From positions 8,092,582 through 8,156,581 of the forward strand of contig NC_088881.1 in assembly GCF_032884065.1 (NCBI RefSeq): a stretch of DNA of 64,000 bases, written 5' to 3'. The notes below the pieces were generated by a model. It was not told the DNA's origin and did not search any database. It saw only the letters and a list, made by a program, of their open reading frames with translations. Source of the DNA: Artemia franciscana (taxonomy: Eukaryota; Arthropoda; Branchiopoda; Anostraca; Artemiidae). A program made the translations under genes and the position numbers. Positions 47,695 through 57,300 of this stretch are shown here, piece after piece. Every line of letters begins with the position of its first letter. Position 1 is the first letter of the stretch.

Positions 47695-48272
47695 TATATC
47701 ATTCCTAAAATCGTTTCACTTTAATATAAAGCAAATTTCTAAAATAGCATTTTTTCTTTTTTTTTTTTGAAAGAAAATGGTTGCTCTTCACTTTAAAATT
47801 AAAGCAGAAAATTTGTTATTCTGAATAAAAATAAAATGAAGAAAAATCGATAAATTTAAAAAAATTGTATATCAGCATACTATATCAAATGATTATAGGC
47901 AGATATATAGCGATAGGCTAAATATAAAATGTGACTTACAGTGTTGATCTGCATTATGTCTATCCTCTATTTTTAAAAAAATTATTTAAAAAAAACCCTA
48001 CTCATATCATTCCTAAAATCGTTTCACTTTAATATAAAGCAAATTTCTAAAATAGTATTTTTTCTTTCTTTTTTTTTGAAAGAAAATCGTTGCTCTTCAC
48101 TTTAAAATTAAAGCAGACTATTTGTTATTTTGAATAAAAATAAAATGAAGATAAATCGATAAATTCAAAAAAAAATTGTATATCAGCATACTATATCAAA
48201 TGATTATAGGCAGATATATAGCGATAGGCTAAATATAAAATGTGACTTACCATTATGTCTATCCTCTATTTT
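47695..48272. repeat. Tandem duplication of about 270 bp (period about 307)
   Basis: TATCATTCCTAAAATCGTTT through TAAATATAAAATGTGACTTA occurs at 47697-47942 and 48004-48249. In the menin sense direction both copies carry a GTAAGTCACATTT donor-like site, immediately downstream of exon 1. Confidence 0.88.
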
Positions 48273-48416
48273 TTATCCGAAATTTGTTCAAAACACCAAT
48301 TAGAAAGGAAAACAAACAATAAGATTTCGCAAACAACCCAGGATTAGGAAGGGGAGTGGTATCCAAATTAAAAAAAAAGCAGAATTTTCTCAACAAAAAG
48401 ATGAACAAGAACTTAC

Positions 48417-48929
48417 CAATCAAATATGAGAACAAAGTTTGCAAATGTGGCTTATCCTTATAATAAGCTCTGGACAATGTATTCCAAATTGAGTTTGCAA
48501 TTTTCTTCACCTGACTTTCTGATGCAAACTCCTGATCTTTTGAATGTGTCAATTCAATCAATGGCCTGTCTTCAAACTCATTTTCTTCTTCAAAATTGAT
48601 ATTTTTTACTTGATTGACAAATTGATTCCACAGATTCTCAACAAGTGGCAAAGAGAGCACTGGAAAATCAGCATCTTCTTCTTTCTCATTGTTAAGGTCT
48701 GTGGGCGCTGATATGTCTGTTTCATGTTCTTTTAATGGAGTATCTTTGATGGTTGTCAACGCTGTTTCTAAGCTGCCCATAACAATAGACAACAATACCA
48801 AATCAGGTTCCTCTGGTTCAGTCAGCTCAGCTTCAAAGAGATTTACCACATCTTTTATGTGCTTCAGTGGAAAAGTTTGTTTTGACCTCTCCTTTATGGA
48901 GAATTCCATTTTGATATTATTTGTGATAC
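48417..48929 (-). CDS. MEN1: Menin exon 1 of the coding part (start codon 48909)
   Basis: ATG at 48909-48907 follows 20 nt of 5'UTR and a strong acceptor CTTTCTTCCTAG (AG at 48931-48930), so an upstream non-coding exon must exist. Encodes MEFSIKERSKQTFPLKHIKD, VVNLFEAELTEPEEPDLVLL, SIVMGSLETALT and, at the 3' end, VKKIANSIWNTLSRAYYKDK and PHLQTLFSYLIG. Donor ATTG|GTAAGT at 48416-48411. It aligns with human LFPLRSIDDVVRLFAAELG and the SRSYFKDRAHIQSLFSF run. The frame runs on to 48259, but the homology stops at the donor. The middle (residues about 60-130) is acidic and poorly conserved. Confidence 0.95.
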
Positions 48930-48931
48930 CT

Positions 48932-49180
48932 AGGAAGAAAGTAAGTAAAGAGTTAATTATATGACAAATGAAAATAATTTGACATTATTTAATCTTATTA
49001 TGACTATCAAGAAAAAACAACAAAAGCTTGTATTTAGAAGAACTTGAGATTCAGCAATTTGGATCACATCCATGGAACAGTTTAACAATGAAGATAAAGA
49101 GCAGGGGGGGGGATGCCGACACTATTAAAAATAATAAAGTACAAAAACAAAACATGTGCTAAAAAGCAAAGTTCTTTTAA
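48932..49180. other. Upstream intron sequence
   Basis: AT-rich, with a G-run near 49100. Start of a long CpG-poor block. No feature recognised. Confidence 0.4.
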
Positions 49181-50050
49181 ATAAAAAAAAAATAAATATA
49201 AAGTTGGCAAAGCATTTGTTTGACCTTCTGCACCATAGTAGATTTTCTGATTTTGCTTAACAAGTTTAAGTTGATGACCTCTAGTTCTTTAATTAGAACC
49301 AACAATAGGAAATAATACTGGGAGAGTATTAGCCCTCATTAAATTATAGGCTAGATTGGTATCACCTCTGTTTCTCCTCTATACAAGTTTTGGGAGTTTC
49401 AGCTTTGCTAGTCTTGCAGGGTAGGAAAGCTCCCCCATGCAAGATGTCACTTTGATGACTAGTCTCTACACATCTTCCAAAACTTTTATGTGTTTTTTAA
49501 ATAAACAGAGGCTATATATATTCCAATTTTAAGCTTGAGGTGCACAAGTTCCTTATACAAATGACTAATGACTTTAGGGAAACAATGGAAAGAGTATGCT
49601 TAATCAGCCCCAGAGATGACTAGCACCACCCAGCAGACTTCTAAGCACAAGTACTGAATATAGTTCAAAATCATTAGTGACTCCTAAGATCTTGCTCATT
49701 ATTCACAGAGGAGAGTGGGTGGTCTGAGAAAAAATAAGTGTGACAAGGATTCATTTTGCCAAAGTGAATGACACAGCACTTGCCAACATTAAATTCAAGA
49801 ACCCAAGCCTCAGCCCTTTGACCAAGTAGTCTAAGATCATATTGTAGAAGGACATGATTTTCACAGGACAAGAGGTCCTAAGAAGTTTCAAATCATCAGC
49901 ATAGTGTTGATTTACTACTGATTGTGAAAGGAGCATCACTGGTGAAGATATTAATTAGATTAGAGCCCAAAATACTTCCCCAAGGAACTCAAAACATACT
50001 TGGAAAGAAAGAATATTATTACCACAGTCATCAAATAACTGAACACATTG
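49180..50050 (-). pseudogene. CR1-like LINE, RT palm to C-terminus
   Basis: The minus strand reads VPWGSILGSNLINIF (PQGS motif region), then NQHYADDLKLLRTSCPV, then QRAEAWVLEFNVGKCCVIHF with GKMNPCHTYFF. Lower down are LPKLVYRRNRGDTNLAYNLM and RTRGHQLKLVKQNQ. These match in order the RT palm, the FNVxKC-x-V-x-H-x-G block and the RLxxLxYRRxRGD...TRGH tail of CR1-type LINEs. There are several frame changes and stops. Almost no CpG remains, which fits an old insertion. Confidence 0.8.
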
Positions 50051-50500
50051 AGGTTGCAACGGATGAGTCAATTATCCCATATTGCTGAATGATCTTAATA
50101 TTTCTGATCCATATTTGGAGCTGGAGTAAGAATTTGGGATAACAGAAATAGGTAGAGCAAATTTCTATTTTATCTTTTTCTCATAATAACTTCCAAAATG
50201 GTGCCAAATAAAGAACATTTAGGAAACATACAGAGGTAAATAGACAACCTAGTAGATGATGATTCAAATTAAGTTTGGCAGAAATGACACCAGCATAATT
50301 TGTTTGGATCTTCTTGTTTATATGTTTTACCAGCAATTAACAAGTAGATTTCAAGTTGTTGCCTATGGGTAAACCAAGGTAAGTAATGGATTGTGAAGGC
50401 ACAACATCATGATTTCCCAGTCTTATTGATGAAGTATGCTTAGAATTTTTCCAATTGAATAGCAACACTTCACTTTTACTTAAATTAAAATCTAGACCAA
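50050..50500 (-). pseudogene. LINE RT, part downstream of the Helitron insertion
   Basis: The minus strand continues the frame broken by the Helitron: GLDFNLSKSEVLLFNWKNSK, HTSSIRLGNHDVV and SQSITYLGLPIGNNLKS. These are the post-catalytic part of the RT palm (LDFNLSKSE, then YLG). The lower boundary against the CR1-like fragment is uncertain. Confidence 0.75.
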
Positions 50501-50653
50501 TCTATATATATAAAAATAAGTTGTCTGTCTGTGGATCAGGTGACGTCATGTTTCTGTGTCCACTGACGTCATGAAATTAGTTGTCGTCATTTTTGCTTTG
50601 ACGGTGACGTCATTCAAGATATTTAAGACATATGTTCACGTAGAAATCTATCA

Positions 50654-51004
50654 ATGTTTAAGTTTACAATGACTGATGAACTTACCATGGCAAAAGCCGA
50701 TGAAGATGCTCAAAGAGTCTATGCCAAAAAACTTGCTGCTGATAGAGAAAGTCAGAAAAGAAAGCGTGCTGAGGAATCAAAAGAACAGCAAGGAAACAGG
50801 CTTGAGGCTAAAGAACGCAAAACCGCGCAGTTAGATGAAGATCCACCTGGACAGCAAGAGTCAAAACATATCAAAACTGAAAATGATAGCAATGATGATT
50901 GGGTTTGGGATTTTGACTTGGATAAGGTCATCAATGCCTACCAGATTTTAGTTAAAAAAACAAAGGTTCGGCGATATGTATTTCATAGTGAAGCTGAAAA
51001 ATAA
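50654..51004 (+). pseudogene. Helitron N-terminal basic ORF (116 codons)
   Basis: Starts MFKFTMTDELTMAKADEDAQ and is Lys/Arg/Glu-rich (ESQKRKRAEESKEQQGNRLE), then acidic (ENDSNDDWVWDFDLDKV). It looks like the extreme N-terminal part of a Helitron protein or a small separate ORF. No domain can be named. It ends just before the minisatellite, so any continuation into Rep is lost. Confidence 0.5.
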
Positions 51005-51054
51005 AGAAGAAAAAGAAAACTGAAAAAAGAAAAAATGTAAAAAACTAAAAAATA

Positions 51055-51235
51055 CTAAAAAGAAAAACACTCAAAGAGAAATTACAGACCGGGACACAAA
51101 TGACGACCAGGACAGAGGGAATATAAATAACGACCGGGACACTCAAAGAGAAATTACAGACTGGGATACCGGGACACAAATGACGACCGGGACACAGAGA
51201 ATATAAATGACGACCAGGACACATGTATTTAAGAA
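51055..51235 (+). repeat. GACGACCGGGACAC minisatellite inside the Helitron
   Basis: Imperfect repeats of CCGGGACACAAATGACGACC and ACAGAGGGAATATAAATAAC, plus a repeated CACTCAAAGAGAAATTACAG. Same family as 1470-1598, where it also lies beside Helitron coding debris. Confidence 0.75.
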
Positions 51236-51313
51236 TGTTGTTCAAAGACAAATTTTTAATAGTAAGAAGACCGTTGAAAGAGAAATTTCTAATTGTAAAA
51301 TGACTGAAGAACC

Positions 51314-52498
51314 TACAATGGCAACGGTACCACCATCGAAGTAGATAACCAGTGGGTTGTTCCATATTCCCCATTATTATCAAAAACATTTAATGCACAC
51401 ATAAACGTTGAATACTGTAACTCCGTAAAGGCAATCAAATACATATGTAAATACGTCAACAAAGGCAGTGACATGGCAGTTTTTGGCTTGCAGCCCAAAA
51501 TCAAAGATTTTGACGAAATCGTACAATATCAGGCTGGAAGATACATAAGCAGTGATGAAGCTGTTTGGCGAATTCTTTCATTTCCAATACATGAACGTAG
51601 TCCAGCTGTTGTTCACTTAGCGGTACATTTACAGAATGGTCAACGTGTTTATTTCTCGGAAACCAACGTGCAACAAAGAGCCCTGAATCCACCGGATACA
51701 AAATTAACAGCTTTTTTTTCGCTTTGCAAAAATGATTCTTTTGCAAAAAAACTGCTGTATACTGAAGTGCCTTCGTATTACACGTGGAATACTAAAAATA
51801 AAGTATTTGAACGTCAAAAACAGGGTAAGTCAGTCGACGGCCAACCTACCATCTTCAAAGATACCACGACAGGAAGACTCTACACCAGTCACCCCAATCA
51901 ACATGAATGCTTCTTTCTACGCCTGCTTTTGGTGAATGTACCCGGTCCGACATCCTTTGAGTATTTGAGAACTGTAAACAGTACTATACATGACACTTAC
52001 CGTAGTGCATGCCAAGCTCTGAATTTATTGGAGAATGGCCAACACTGGGATAACTGCATCAATGACGCGTGCGAAACGTCAACCCCAAGTGAAATTCGTG
52101 CATTGTTTGGCATCATTTTAACAACTTGCTCTCCATCAGCTCCTACAGAGTTATGGGGAAAATATAAGTCAAAAATGTCCGTAGATATACTCCATCGAAA
52201 ACCGTTAGAGACGTCAGATATGACTTTTGATTTTACATCAGAAATTTATAACTACACTTTAGTTATTATAGAAGATTTGTGCGTACGTATGGCAAACAAA
52301 CCTCTTCAGGATTTGGGAATGCCTTCATCTAACCGTATCGCTGCAGTTTCGACATGTGTAGAATTGGATCGTGAACAAAGTTACAGTACGAGTGATCTAT
52401 TGTCATATGTACAAAATAACATTTCCAAGTTAACGTCAGAACAAAAAGACATTTATGATACGATACTCAATTTCAGGACGTATACAACTACCTGCTGA
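51314..52498 (+). pseudogene. Helitron Rep C-terminus and domain before the helicase
   Basis: The open frame starts at YNGNGTTIEVDNQWVVPYSP, includes AIKYICKYVNKGSDMAVFG (the Rep motif 3 two-tyrosine Y-x-x-K-Y box), then QAGRYISSDEAVWRILSFPI, HERSPAVVHLAVHLQNGQRV and LRLLLVNVPGPTSFEYLRTV. All are standard in Helitron Rep-helicases. It ends at LTSEQKDIYDTILNF just where the Walker A part of the helicase should begin. The Rep HUH box upstream is missing. The first ATG in frame is 51473, but homology shows the frame begins earlier. Confidence 0.88.
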
Positions 52499-52736
52499 TT
52501 TCTGTAATTTAGTGACGTCCAAAAATGAATTGATTGAAAAAGTATTTCCGAATATTCTAAAAAATTATAAAAATAATAAATGGCTAAGTGAAAGAGCGAT
52601 TCTCGCACCCAAAAATATAGACGTCCACGAAATCAACAATATTGTTTTGACCAAGATTCGAGACCAGGCAGTCCTTTACAAGTCAATCAACACAGTTTTG
52701 GAACCAAATGAAGCGGTTAAGTATGCATGTTTGTAA
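52480..52736 (+). pseudogene. Helitron helicase fragment (middle part)
   Basis: Reads GRIQLPADFCNLVTSKNELI, EKVFPNILKNYKNNKWLSER and AILAPKNIDVHEINNIVLTK. In intact Helitrons this follows an IGNG-x-x-P block. Here it follows directly after the pre-Walker segment, so the ATPase core is deleted. Confidence 0.8.
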
Positions 52737-52857
52737 AAAGAGCGTTTGCATATGACGTCATTATTAGTACATACGGCTTTGTATATGCACAGACAATGGG
52801 AAAGCCAAGAATGTTGTATATTCGCAATTTTTACGTAGTTTAACTCCTGCTGACGAA

Positions 52858-53010
52858 ATGAATGCTTGCCTGAAAAATTCTAATTTATGGGCACACGTAA
52901 AAATATTAAAATTAACTACAAATATGCGTGTCCGATTACAAAACGATGACTCTGGTCAAACATTTTCAGATCAATTGCTGGCAATTGGAAACGGAAAGCT
53001 CCCAGTAGTG
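52858..53010 (+). pseudogene. Helitron helicase fragment (belongs upstream of the previous one)
   Basis: Reads MNACLKNSNLWAHVKILKLT, TNMRVRLQNDDSGQTFSDQL and LAIGNGKLPV. In the protein this should come just before the block now at 52480-52736, so the order is inverted. It is flanked on both sides by copies of a GGGAAAGCCAARAATGTTGT segment (about 52798 and 53010). Confidence 0.8.
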
Positions 53011-53163
53011 GGAAAGCCAAAATGTTGTATATTCGCAATTTTTACGTAGTTTGAAACACATATATAAATCTATCTATATTCACAGGTGGGACACAGGGAC
53101 ACAACTACAATGGCGCGTAACTAATATGGCGCGTAACGACTTACGCGCGCGGGGGGGCTTGGG

Positions 53164-53226
53164 GGGGCGCGAAGCGCCCCACCAACTAGGTGTTGGGGTG
53201 GCGCGAAGCGCCACCCCAACAGCTAG
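53164..53226 (+). terminator. Two successive Helitron 3' terminators
   Basis: The first hairpin, GGGGCGC-GAA-GCGCCCC (53164-53180), is followed by ACCAA and CTAG (53186-53189). The second hairpin, with a 13-bp stem and GAA loop (53192-53220), is followed by AG and CTAG (53223-53226). Each alone has the layout of a Helitron 3' end. The second is the one used at this site. Confidence 0.8.
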
Positions 53227-54430
53227 TATTAGTATATGATTTCTGTAACAGGGCAAAATTTTTCTCCAAACGTGACAACACTCTGGTGATGTTTATGACA
53301 TCATCTGCAAAACCAATTAACAATACATCTTAACCTTTATAAATACAAGATGTTTAACTACTGCTTGGGCTCTGATTACATTATTATTAAACAAATCAGG
53401 AGAAGTGAGAGACCCTTGTTTGATTCCTTTATGTACATATACTGGTTTTGCATAGCACTTGGATAACACAGGTACTAACACCACTATCATACAGTTCTAA
53501 GAGGATTAGTGGATGAATGCTCACATCAAATACCCTTTTGACATCATACTGACCTAAGGTCAAACTTTCTTCACTATAGCGTGCATCAAGCAGAATATTT
53601 GCTAGAGCATTTAGGGTATGTGTGCAGCCTAGTTTAGCTCAGTTAAAACCTACCAGTTCAGTTAGAAACGAACCGGCGGGGCAGCATTTTACATTTAGTC
53701 TTGATTTAATTGGTTATCAGAAGTTCAAACAGTTTACAGAGTACAGATGAAAGCATGTTTGGTCTATGTGAGGATGGGTCATTCAGTGGCTTCTATTTTT
53801 TAAGAATGGGGACAATAACACATAAACAAAATAGATCCAGGACAACACCTTGATTCATCACAGTCTGGTAGGCAAAGGATAGATATTCAAATAATAGATT
53901 ATTGCCATGAAGAAGATGCAGGGCAGACAAGTTGTTGGCTCCTCTTGAAGATTTTTTTTATAGTTTTTTTTTTTACACTGGAGTGCTATGTCAGAACTAG
54001 AGACCACAAAACTATTAGGGTTCTTCAATACAACACTATCAAGCTGAATTGTAGAATTGTAGTTCCTAGACTCTTTGGGGTGTTTGAACTTGTCTGCAAA
54101 ATGCTGGACCCACTTGTCCTCACTGATGTCCAATACCTTTTCATTATTTGCCTCCCAATGTTTAGATTACAGCTTCCATAATTGGTTAGGCTTTTCTAGG
54201 ATCTTTTTGGACATGTAGACAATGATTGGTGAGTTCTTTATCAAAATGGCATTTTGTGAGTTGGTGGATATTACTCACTATACCAGATTTTGGGCAATCT
54301 CACTTGTTCCATAATTTAAACCAGAATTTTGCTTTGTCTTTTGCTTTCACAAGTTCACTGTTTTTTTACCACCTTTTCACATGGGTATTCACAATAAGTC
54401 TTTTATTGGGAATGGCATCTTTTTTGGCAG
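53227..54430 (-). pseudogene. LINE RT, part upstream of the Helitron insertion
   Basis: The minus strand reads KSGIVSNIHQLTKCHFD and WVQHFADKFKHPKE, then KGIKQGSLTSPDLFNNNVIR (the G-x-x-QGS...SP-x-LFN motif). A frame change follows, then FADDVINITRVLSRLEKNFA and KSYTN, where the Helitron cuts. FADD is the catalytic box. The frame resumes at 50500. Stops and frame changes elsewhere show the LINE was already decaying. Confidence 0.8.
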
Positions 54431-55200
54431 ACCTTAAAGCACAGGATGTTTGTGCAAAACAGATATTGAGTTCAATGACAATTTCATGGTATGGCAATGT
54501 AGAGTTAATTTGAAGCCGGTGGAAGGGGATTTTTTTTTTGAGGATTGCATTGCAACTAGTTTTATATAGTTCCTTGTCAACATTATCCCAATTGCTATAT
54601 GATCTCCATTTTCCATTGACTTTTTCACTGCAGGAGCTTGAAGTAGGGAAGAGGAGGGATAGTAATAGGTGGTCCAAATAGAGTGCTCCAGCCAAATTGA
54701 AACTATAATATAACTACAATCTTGGGAGTATAAGACATGATCCATGTTTGATACATTATGTGCAATGGTTATGAATGAGTATTGCCTGTCTTTCTTCAAT
54801 AAATTGTAAGTATCTGCTATAACTCCCATCAAGACCTTACTTCTTGGGCTATGGTTATCTTTTAAATTGTAGTTGAAGTCACCAATTATCATAACTTGAA
54901 GACCAGCCATCTGTTGTTTTCTCAATTCCCTGCCGATTGTCTTACAAGCAAGAGCAAATTTTTACTCTGATCTTTCATCACCATAGTCAATTATGAGGTA
55001 TACATTGATAACTACAAGGCTGTTGATCTTGATCACTTGATAGAAAGCATTTTGAGTAAAAAGTTGCAGTGAAGAAGAGATATCCTGACTCACAATAACT
55101 GCAGGACCTTCAGAAGGGCCACCCCTGGAATTAAATTTAGGTGCAGGTTGGATGAAGTGATGCAGATAGGAAGAGAATACCAGAATGTTCAGGTTATTTT
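54430..55200 (-). pseudogene. LINE endonuclease domain (same LINE)
   Basis: The minus strand reads FNSRGGPSEGPAVIVSQDIS, IKINSLVVINVYLIIDYGDE and LQVMIIGDFNYNLKDNHSPR, then QYSFITIAHNVSNMDHVLYS. The INVY, GDFN and S-x-MDHVL motifs identify the apurinic-type endonuclease. It is followed on the same strand by the RT, as expected for EN-RT LINEs. Confidence 0.85.
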
Positions 55201-55349
55201 TAGTCAGAAAATATTGCTATGGGCACATTATATAATATTTAGTTGAAAGAACAGATATAAAGGGTATACAGTCCAGCACTTTACCATTTATATTTCAAGA
55301 GGAAATATGGCACATTGTTTTGTGGATTGAAGGGGACTAGTGATAATAT

Positions 55350-56240
55350 TTCAAGGGTAAGCTAAATGGTAGCAGGTATGTTTGTAGGCTCTACAGTTTA
55401 GGCATTTAAAAGGTAGCTTACACAGGCTTTCTTTCATGATTATGTGATGTAGGCTCCCACAGACTCCACAATTTTCTTGATTGGTACAGTCTTTGGCCAA
55501 ATGTGATGTCTCATGGCAATGGTAACAACTTCATGGTAAGAATCAAAATTCTTCAATTTTGAAGAGCTGTAGGCAGATTTTCAGTGGTTGGGGAATAGCT
55601 TGGAGTAGATTGTTTTTGCTGGAAAAGTGCAATTTGTGAGCTTGGGTCTCACCACATTGAGTGGCCTTTTCACAACCTCTCTACACAAGGAAACTTCTTG
55701 GGAATCTTTCATTACAAAAACAGAGAGCATTTCCTTCTCCTTGGCACATGCATTAAGCGTTTTTGTGATGTCCATCACATTGTCACTATCCTTGACCAGT
55801 CTAGAGTAATGGAATTCTAGGCTAAGATTAGTAGTAATATCAGCCATGATACACTTGACATTTAGGATATCATCATGACTAAAGAACTCAATAGTCTTCT
55901 TCACTATACTATCCAGCTTAATACCATTAAACCACTGTTTGTTATACAAAGTTAAGTACTCCATTATATATGAGTTTGTCAGACATTCTGCTTTCCCTTT
56001 GCACTAAAGGACTGGACTATAGTCATGTGAGTTGACAACACTGCCTTCTGCCACAACTTAAAATTTACTTGAGACATGCTTCAGGTGGAATAACTATGGT
56101 TTGACAAACTCTTTGCTTGTGAGGTGTTTTGAAAAAAACAGATAGTCTTTAACATAAACTGATATAGTTTTGAACACTTTTGCACTGAAACATGAAAGGC
56201 AAGTGTTCTTTCCACATGTGAATTTGGCAATGTATTTGTC
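55350..56240 (-). pseudogene. LINE first ORF with zinc knuckle (same LINE)
   Basis: The minus strand has CGKNTCLSCFSAKVFKT near 56200, then a 127-codon frame MEYLTLYNKQWFNGIKLDSI (55964-55581). In another frame comes CYHCHETSHLAKDC, a perfect CX2CX4HX4C gag-type zinc knuckle near 55490-55530, and CGVCGSLHHIIMKESLC. Nucleic-acid-binding ORF1 proteins of CR1/Jockey-type LINEs have this layout. At least one frame change is present. Confidence 0.7.
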
Positions 56241-56282
56241 TTTTAACTAACTAGCTAGACTGAGCTGTCCAGCATATATTTT

Positions 56283-56407
56283 TTGGGGAAGGGGTTTGAA
56301 CCCCTCCTCCCAAAATGTTTTTTCAACTCATAAAAACATAACAAAAATGACTATGGACAAATTTTTGTGTATTTTCTGAGGTTTTTTGTGTACCCCCTCA
56401 AAAAAAC
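56283..56407. repeat. Short G/C-run repeat
   Basis: GGGGTTTGAACCCCTCCTCC and, 100 bp on, GTTTTTTGTGTACCCCC resemble 2388-2505 in order and spacing. A small interspersed repeat of unknown type. Confidence 0.45.
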
Positions 56408-56409
56408 CT

Positions 56410-57300
56410 TACCTTAATTATATCAATAATCAGAATAAGTTCCATCTTAAGTGATACATCATATACAGGAGGTTGGGGAAAAACAGTGCTGGAGTCAGAG
56501 GAAAAAACAGATGAGAATTTCTGGTTGAAAATTTCAATTTTCAGCTTAGGATGATTATATTGCAGGATATCAGGGACTGTATGTCTGCTGCAACATTTTG
56601 AGAGGTATACTGCCAGAAAGATTTAAAATTATCCTTAATATACTTGGCCATTTTTTTTTTTGAGGCTAGATATTAGGAACTGCATGTCTGCTGCAACATT
56701 TTTGAGAGGCATATTGCAAGGAAGATTTAGGATTGCCCCTAACATCCTTGGCCAATTTTTCCTCAAGCCTTCTCTTCAACTCCTTGATTTGGTTGGTTAT
56801 CTGGTTATGAAAAGTTTTAAAGACATTATTTGTTTTATGAAGTTTTCTTTTTCTATAGCAATTCTATGCATAATATTTTCTGTTAGTTGGCTTACTTATT
56901 TCCATAGTTAAAAAAAGTAAGCTTTTGGTCAGTTTTGCCCAAAAATATTCTGGTTCAAGTCTTTTCAGGAAGCAAAATTTCAGTTCTCATATTAGACCAA
57001 CTCACATTAATATCATCAGTAATAAGCTGCTTCCAATCAATGCTGGCAAGTCTTTTGGAGGCTAGTCTATAATTGATATATTTTCATTGATTAGAAGAAG
57101 TTTGTTTAGTGGACAAACATAACTCCAAAATAATGACAACATGGTATCTATTGCACAGTTTATAAGAAGGTCTATATTTCCAAAAACAACCAGGTTTAAT
57201 TCTATAGACCTGATATTCTCTAGTGGCTTCAGCTTCTCTAAAATCTGGTGGCTTAGTGACCAGCTAACCTGCTAGCCTCACCAAAATGTTTCTTTACCAA
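56410..57300 (-). pseudogene. LINE fragment, linker between endonuclease and RT
   Basis: The minus strand reads LKPLENIRSIELNLVVFGNI, DLLINCAIDTMLSLFWSYVC, RLASKRLASIDWKQLITDDI with NVSWSNMRTEIL, and toward the end KIEIFNQKFSSVFSSDSSTV. The W-x-x-L...FN-x-x-FSSVF layout is that of the region just before RT in CR1/Jockey-type LINEs. It may be the missing upstream part of the CR1-like RT at 49180-50050, with the other LINE inserted between them. Confidence 0.55.
56562..56758. repeat. Tandem duplication of about 100 bp
   Basis: GCATGTCTGCTGCAACATTT with GAGAGGCATATTGCAAGGAA and CATCCTTGGCCAATTTTT at 56664-56758 repeats 56562-56657 with about a dozen differences. Confidence 0.75.

Larger units (their letters stand above)
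50501..53226 (+). mobile_element. Helitron, 2,726 bp, complete ends, internally deleted
   Basis: The 5' end is TCTATATATATAAAAATAAG. The 3' end is a 13-bp-stem hairpin (53192-53220) followed by AG and CTAG (53223-53226). It sits between A (50500) and T (53227) with no target duplication, as Helitrons do. The flanks rejoin into one open LINE RT frame, which proves both ends. Inside are a 116-codon basic ORF, a GACGACCGGGACAC minisatellite, a Rep-to-helicase fragment and shuffled helicase pieces. Full-length Helitron proteins are roughly 1,400-1,500 aa, so this copy is non-autonomous. Its retained CpGs within a CpG-depleted region point to a young insertion. Confidence 0.95.

Noticed and set aside
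48259-48416. Extension of menin exon 1 past the donor
   Set aside because: The frame stays open to 48259 but homology to menin stops at the GTAAGT donor, and exon 2 joins in the correct phase from that donor.
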